Source: Coemansia sp. RSA 1804 (Eukaryota > Kickxellomycota > Kickxellomycetes > Kickxellales > Kickxellaceae). Taken from it: a DNA stretch of 11,678 nt. The notes under the pieces are model-generated. The model worked only from the letters and a program-made list of their open reading frames with translations. It was not told the DNA's origin and did not search any database. The position numbers were made by a program, and so were the translations under genes. How positions within the stretch are numbered: the first letter of the stretch is position 1; each line of letters begins with the position of its first letter. Shown here piece after piece: positions 7,798-11,678 of this stretch. The stretch spans positions 1-11,678 of the forward strand of contig JANBTH010000761.1 in the NCBI GenBank assembly GCA_027578815.1, given 5' to 3'.

Positions 7798-8438
7798 TCA
7801 CATTTACCAAAAGAGGAGAGGCGCTTGCGCTTTGAAATGCTACTACAAAGTATTCTTTTTTATTTTGTACAGCTTCCTTGGAAACCCTGGTACCATACAA
7901 GAGCTTGGTAGAGCAAGAAGTAAGGAAGAAACAAACTGTAAACTATAAACCCCAAAATCCGGAAATGACGCTGTATCTTGATATACCTTATCGTCCATAA
8001 GGCGCTGCTATTTTTGTTTTTAAATATTTCTATGTATGTATGCAACATGTGAGGAGAACGCTTTAATGTACCGCGTTTCATACCCCCTTTTTTCATTCAC
8101 AAGAAATAGCAGTTTTTAATTAATCTCTTCGGCTTTATACACCGCGTCCCTTTATTATTCGTATGGTTAAAAATGTTATACCGACATTCGGCATTCATTG
8201 CCGATTAAGAATTCTTTGGAACCCCATTGCCATACATCATTTAATTAAACGCTGTCACTTTCAAAGAACCCCACGTTTGTTTGGAATGATGTTGAACTTT
8301 AGAGATTGCTGCTATAAATACAATGATATCTGCTTTTTTTGGGGGTTTGTTCAACGATAGGATTATAAAACAATACTTCTCTTTATCACTCTCTTTAATA
8401 CCAACCACATTATTGTAAACCAAATAGTAGTCACGCAA
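7798..8438. other. Intergenic region before the LysM gene
   Basis: AT-rich, with no gene I can support. It holds two TTAATTAA palindromes (near 8117 and 8240), a short TCGGC-ATTCATT-GCCGA hairpin (8188-8204), a T8G5 run near 8333-8345 and the TATA box of the LysM gene. Confidence 0.5.
8364..8370 (+). promoter_or_regulatory. TATA box of the LysM gene
   Basis: TATAAAA ends 68 bases before the ATG at 8439. A second TATAAAT lies near 8315. Confidence 0.45.
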
Positions 8439-9111
8439 ATGGTTGGAATAAAGTTTGCAACTGGTCTGCTTGCAGCTTTCCTGGTAGCACCTTTGCTTGC
8501 TTCTGCTGAAGAAAGCGTGCTTGCAGAACAACAGAGATACCGCGACAAGTACCAAAGTCAATGTATGTACATGTGTGTTTCCTGCACTGCCTGTATATTT
8601 TGTAACTTTTCTGCTGGGTAGCAATGACATTGTTGAAAAGACTAATCTATTACAATCTGTGTGCTGTTGCAAATCATTTCCCTGAATGTTTAAATTAACT
8701 GTAGCATGTATTTTCTACGAGGTGAAGCCAGGTGACTATTGCTACAAGATAGCCATATACAACGGCATCACATATCAGCAGTTTCTCAAACAAAACCCCG
8801 GAATCAACTGCACGAATCTCCAGGTCGGCCAAAGCGTCTGTTTGGTCCCGCTCAAGATGCCTGGCTGGAGCAGTGGGTGGGATAACAATGGCTACGACAC
8901 TGAGGACGATAATGACGACATATACCAAGAAGCCAAGGCTTCCCACCTTAACTGCAGCAATTCGTATACTGTAAAGGAGGGCGACATGTGTGTCAGTATT
9001 GCCGCTCATAACGATATTCCTGTTGGAAAGCTTGTGGATGCAAACAAAAGCTTGCCGTCGTGGAAGGGCTGCTCAAAGCTCTATGCCGGCCAAACAATTT
9101 GCTTAGAATAA
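8439..9111 (+). CDS. Secreted protein with two LysM domains (two exons)
   Basis: Exons 8439-8562 and 8705-9111 join to 176 residues. Residues 1-23 are a signal peptide with a hydrophobic core and an A-S-A end. LysM 1 spans about 43-89 (C-I-F-YEVKPGDYC ... LQVGQSVCL) and LysM 2 about 125-175 (C-SNSYTVKEGDMC ... LYAGQTICL). An acidic Gly/Asn/Asp linker (about 93-115) lies between them. Each domain has four Cys (43, 54, 77, 87 and 125, 137, 164, 174), the disulfide-rich fungal form. N-glycosylation sequons lie at N76, N124 and N155. LysM domains of this kind bind chitin or its oligomers outside the cell. Known roles are hiding chitin from host or competitor receptors, or wall binding. There is no catalytic domain and no GPI or membrane tail. 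Splicing restores the first Cys of LysM 1 through the split codon T|CA, which supports the model. Confidence 0.85.
8563..8704 (+). other. Spliceosomal intron of the LysM gene (142 bases)
   Basis: Donor GTATGT at 8563-8568 and acceptor TGTAG ending at 8704, phase 1. ACTAAT near 8641 is a possible branch site. Without removal the first exon frame runs to a stop soon after the signal peptide, and LysM 1 would lose its leading Cys. Confidence 0.75.
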
Positions 9112-9112
9112 A
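9107..9112 (+). terminator. AATAAA overlapping the LysM stop codon
   Basis: GAA-TAA-A at the gene end forms AATAAA, and a stronger tandem AATAAATAAA lies at 9201-9210. The latter is the more likely 3' signal because it leaves a normal 3' UTR. Confidence 0.35.
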
Positions 9113-9430
9113 ATTATTTTTATTAGTAATTTCTCTCCTCATTAAGCCTAAATGTCAAATGTCAATGAGAATCAGAATTTGACTGTGGCATTTGATTTTG
9201 AATAAATAAAAAAGAAACAAGGGAAGGAGAATATCGCTGCAAACAATTTTGTAATCTCCTTAACAATGACAATTGTAGCGCCAAGCAACTCAATATTGTC
9301 TGGCAGTGGTCAGTTACATTGTCCTATAGCCCATTTCTTGTCTTGAATCATACAAGAGGCTTTCTTTCTTTTCTTTTTCCTTTCCTTTAATCTTTATACT
9401 ATTAGAAATAATTACTTTTTTGTCTGCAAA
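9112..9430. other. Intergenic region between LysM and hydrolase genes
   Basis: AT-rich, no gene seen. It contains the AATAAATAAA signal at 9201, a tandem ATGTCAA pair near 9151-9164 that pairs with CATTTGA near 9189, and a C/T tract (9361-9393) before the hydrolase start. Confidence 0.5.
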
Positions 9431-10684
9431 ATGCCTTTAAGAGATATTATTATTATACTCAAAACCTCACTGTCATACCTGCTGTTTGGAAGGCGAAGGC
9501 CGCAGTGGGACCTGCAGATGCAAATATTTTGTGATGTTGCGCGTTATTACACAGGACTGCTTTTTCCTGAATCCCACGACGATAACATTGAGGATATACG
9601 GTTTGAAGACCTTGACGCACATTTCAAGAACTACCCATTGCCCACATTCACTGTGGACCCAGGCATTGGTGTAAGCATCTCCTTAGAGATCGACGTGCGT
9701 GATGTGGACATTGACAAGGACAAACTGGCTGGATTTGGACTTGGCGAGGCTTCCTTTTGTAGTCTTATAGATAAAGATAAAGCGACAGCGGAACGTGGCA
9801 GCTCAGCACTCAATAGCTCTTGCGGCCGCTTGATACCATATGAGCTTATATCACCTAGGAATATTGACAAGGAGTATGAGAACTTATTCAATGGCGAGGA
9901 AAACTGCAAGGCGTTGGACCCACACCCACTGTCAGAAAACGAAAAAATTATTCTATATTTCCACGGAGGCTCGTATGTGCTTGGAGGCCCCTCATCTCAT
10001 TGTGAGCATGTTGCGCACATATGCAAGATAACAAGATTGCGTGCCTTTGTTATTGACTATCGTCTCGCCCCTTTGAATCCGTATCCTGCACAACTCCACG
10101 ACTCCCTGATATCCTTTATTTATCTGCTGAATCTGGGGTACAAGCCGTCAAACATTATTTTGGTTGGTGATAGTGCTGGTGGCCACTTGTCGCTTTGTCT
10201 TTTCCGCTTACTTCGCCATGGATTCCTTCAGAAAGATACTCGACTTTGTGGAATTATATTGATTTCACCTATGCCTGGTCTTAGTATGACAGGGAAAAGT
10301 CTCCATGAAAACCAGAACGTTGACTACATAGTACCAGTTCCAACGGAATGGCCAACATCGCCTATACGATTGTTTTATCGACCAGGACACAAGTGCACAC
10401 CGGAATATCTTTCAGAGCTCGAGTCACCCAGTCTAACACCCGTCAATGGCTTAATGGCTGGCATGCCTCCCACCCTCATCCAAATGGGCGCGTGCGAGGT
10501 AATGGTAGATGATGTTCGCTTGCTTTTCGAAAGGATAAAAAGCGATAACCCCGATATTGAAAACCAAATTATTTACGAGGAGTATCCTGGGATGTTTCAC
10601 GTATTCCACAGATTATTGCATATAAAGGATACGAAAGAGGCTTTTGAAGGAATAGCTTCTTTCGTAGGCTCCTTGAAGGATTGA
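9431..10684 (+). CDS. Alpha/beta hydrolase, hormone-sensitive-lipase/steryl-acetyl-hydrolase type
   Basis: A single exon of 417 residues. Motifs in order are the oxyanion-hole HGGS at 178-181 (family HGGG, last Gly replaced by Ser), RLAPLNPYPA at 211-220, nucleophile elbow GDSAGG at 246-251 with Ser248, the acid region GACEVMVDD at 353-361, and catalytic His390 in GMFHVF. The acid motif usually carries Asp where this protein has Glu356. Glu356 or one of Asp360/361 may serve. In the family these enzymes cleave carboxyl esters of small or lipid alcohols; fungal members include sterol-acetate and xenobiotic esterases. The N-terminus (5-19) is hydrophobic but short, and it is not a clear signal peptide. 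Substrate and location are unknown. Confidence 0.85.
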   Translation: MPLRDIIIILKTSLSYLLFGRRRPQWDLQMQIFCDVARYYTGLLFPESHDDNIEDIRFEDLDAHFKNYPLPTFTVDPGIGVSISLEIDVRDVDIDKDKLAGFGLGEASFCSLIDKDKATAERGSSALNSSCGRLIPYELISPRNIDKEYENLFNGEENCKALDPHPLSENEKIILYFHGGSYVLGGPSSHCEHVAHICKITRLRAFVIDYRLAPLNPYPAQLHDSLISFIYLLNLGYKPSNIILVGDSAGGHLSLCLFRLLRHGFLQKDTRLCGIILISPMPGLSMTGKSLHENQNVDYIVPVPTEWPTSPIRLFYRPGHKCTPEYLSELESPSLTPVNGLMAGMPPTLIQMGACEVMVDDVRLLFERIKSDNPDIENQIIYEEYPGMFHVFHRLLHIKDTKEAFEGIASFVGSLKD

Positions 10685-10828
10685 GCATCACACCTATGTT
10701 TATTTTTACAGAATACGTTAATCTGATAAATGAATCATATTGGTGATTTGTGACTTTCACAACATCTAGAAACGGAAACGGTTATATGCACACAAGATAT
10801 CAAATTAAATGTAAACCTGGGACAACAG

Positions 10829-10840
10829 CCAATATAAAAG
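10829..10840 (+). promoter_or_regulatory. CCAAT box fused to TATAAAAG
   Basis: CCAAT (10829-10833) runs directly into TATAAAAG (10833-10840). C/T-rich tracts at 10856-10931 follow, and ATG is at 10972 in TCAAAATG context, about 130 bases downstream. This is a convincing fungal promoter arrangement for the small ORF. Confidence 0.5.
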
Positions 10841-10971
10841 AAGCGGCTTACAAGCTTTTTCTTCCTCTTTTCCCATCTAGATAAAAGTGTTTTTTGTTTC
10901 ATTCGCTAATTTCTTCATCTATATCTTTTCTTTCCAAACGAACGCAAAACATATACTTTTTTATAATCAAA

Positions 10972-11160
10972 ATGAGGTATGAGTTTGAGACAGACGAAAT
11001 GATAGAAAGAAGAAGAGAAAAAGCAAGAGAGAATAAAAGAATAGAAATTATAAATGAAAGAAATCAGATGGAAATGATGGCTAGAAATAATACAGAAAAA
11101 GAACAAAAGATAGGAGTAATATTCAGGCTTATAAGATCTAGCGTGATACCAATATACTAA
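10972..11160 (+). CDS. Small highly charged orphan protein (62 residues)
   Basis: ATG at 10972, TAA at 11158-11160. The frame is open further upstream but without another ATG. Residues 1-46 are rich in Glu, Arg, Lys, Asn and Met with no Pro or Gly, so one long charged helix or coiled coil is expected. The end (47-62) is hydrophobic and basic (IGVIFRLIRSSVIPIY). Codon use is odd: all 10 Arg are AGA/AGG and 8 of 9 Ile are ATA, unlike the other genes here. The coding strand is very purine-rich. I recognise no family. It could be a real recent or transferred gene, a first exon, or an open frame created by composition; a good promoter argues for transcription. ATGAG followed by GTATGA is donor-like, so splicing right after the start cannot be excluded. 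Confidence 0.4.
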   Translation: MRYEFETDEMIERRREKARENKRIEIINERNQMEMMARNNTEKEQKIGVIFRLIRSSVIPIY

Positions 11161-11615
11161 GTTTGAAGGATAGATATTGCTATATTAGAGCACATTGGTT
11201 TTGACACCTATGCTTTGCGCTATCTTTTAGCGAAACCATATATGCGACTATGTAATTATCCGTGTCAATGCTCAAGCCGACACATAACTATCGTGCTCGT
11301 GGTTGTTCAATAACAAAATATGGCTTTGTTCTATTCTTTGTGCGTTATTAGTTTTAGTTTTTAGGTTTCAGTAAACATATCTGCTATCCATTAATATTCA
11401 CAAGCCGCACCATATTGGTATAACGATTTAAAAATTTGAATCTGCTCACTGTTGCATATGTAACTATACACTAACCATATATAATATAACAATCACATAA
11501 ACTCGCTACAAGCGATACAAAAAATCTATAGCTATGAAAAGTTTGTATTCCGATTTAGTTTTTGACGTACCACGGGGATTGCAAGTTTTAAAGGTTTAGA
11601 GTCAAAGCTCAGCGA
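11161..11615. other. AT-rich intergenic region
   Basis: No gene seen. It contains small perfect hairpins: CGCTA-TCTTT-TAGCG near 11219 and TCGCT-ACA-AGCGA near 11502. Composition turns GC-rich abruptly after about 11600. Confidence 0.5.
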
Positions 11616-11678
11616 TCAAAGCGCGAGCGCCGGTGGTGATGGTGGTGACTGCCGTCTGGTGACCGACTGTTTGTCCTG
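11616..11678 (-). CDS. Possible 3' end of a minus-strand gene (edge of window)
   Basis: The last 70 bases are GC-rich against an AT-rich background, which suggests coding DNA running off the edge. On the minus strand the frame from 11678 reads QDKQSVTRRQSPPSPP, then ALAL and TGA. A second minus frame reads a His/Arg/Ser-rich SR-like tail (RSPDGS, then HHHHHRRSRFDR) before a TGA at about 11612. The frame cannot be chosen from this fragment. Confidence 0.25.
   Translation of the reverse strand, partial: QDKQSVTRRQSPPSPPALAL

Noticed and set aside
6175..7948. Alternative-frame ORFs across the Ser-rich and GGT-repeat gene (including a poly-Val frame)
   Set aside because: Frame shadows of low-complexity codons; the 549-residue frame is longest and alone carries the Cys cluster.
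8163..8360. 65-codon ORF before the LysM gene
   Set aside because: No homology, overlaps promoter-like sequence, composition like the spacer.
1..11678. Transposons, viral insertions or CRISPR arrays
   Set aside because: No regular direct repeats, long terminal repeats, terminal inverted repeats with target duplications, or transposase, integrase or reverse-transcriptase motifs were seen.

Overview
The window reads as nuclear DNA of an early-diverging fungus. The evidence is long AT-rich spacers with pyrimidine tracts before start codons, TATAAAAG boxes, AATAAA signals, a GTATGT...TAG spliceosomal intron, a secreted LysM protein and an F-box-like protein of a kind I recall from Kickxellomycotina (Coemansia-like fungi). 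The lineage placement is an inference from memory. There is no bacterial gene layout, no CRISPR array, and no transposase or rRNA gene that I can recognise.

Layout, left to right: (1) 1-297, the 3' end of a UBE2S-type ubiquitin-conjugating enzyme, including its basic C-terminal tail. (2) 298-2573, an AT-rich spacer of about 2.3 kb. It holds a TAATCC palindrome, a multi-arm inverted repeat, a possible orphan terminal exon, and a compact candidate transcription unit with TATA box, 25-codon ORF and AATAAA. (3) 2574-4157, a single-exon F-box-like protein. (4) 4158-6147, a 2-kb non-coding stretch that becomes GC-richer and then strongly pyrimidine-rich; it is probably the regulatory and leader region of the next gene. 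(5) 6148-7797, a 549-residue Ser/Thr/Pro-rich, probably disordered protein with one compact Cys cluster near its C-terminus. (6) 8439-9111, a two-exon secreted double-LysM protein. (7) 9431-10684, an alpha/beta hydrolase of the hormone-sensitive-lipase type. (8) 10972-11160, a 62-residue orphan with a good promoter and strikingly AT-biased codons. (9) 11616-11678, a GC-rich edge that may be the 3' end of a minus-strand gene.

All confident genes lie on the + strand, each apparently with its own promoter, as expected for independent fungal genes. Nothing indicates a gene cluster or joint pathway: ubiquitin/APC/C function, F-box adaptor function, a putative regulator, chitin binding and ester hydrolysis sit side by side. 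The points most worth following up are the Cys cluster (it resembles both a degenerate Tesmin/TSO1 CXC repeat and the copper-sensing motif of Cuf1/Mac1-type factors), the orphan ORF at 10972, and the mini transcription unit at 1889-2275.
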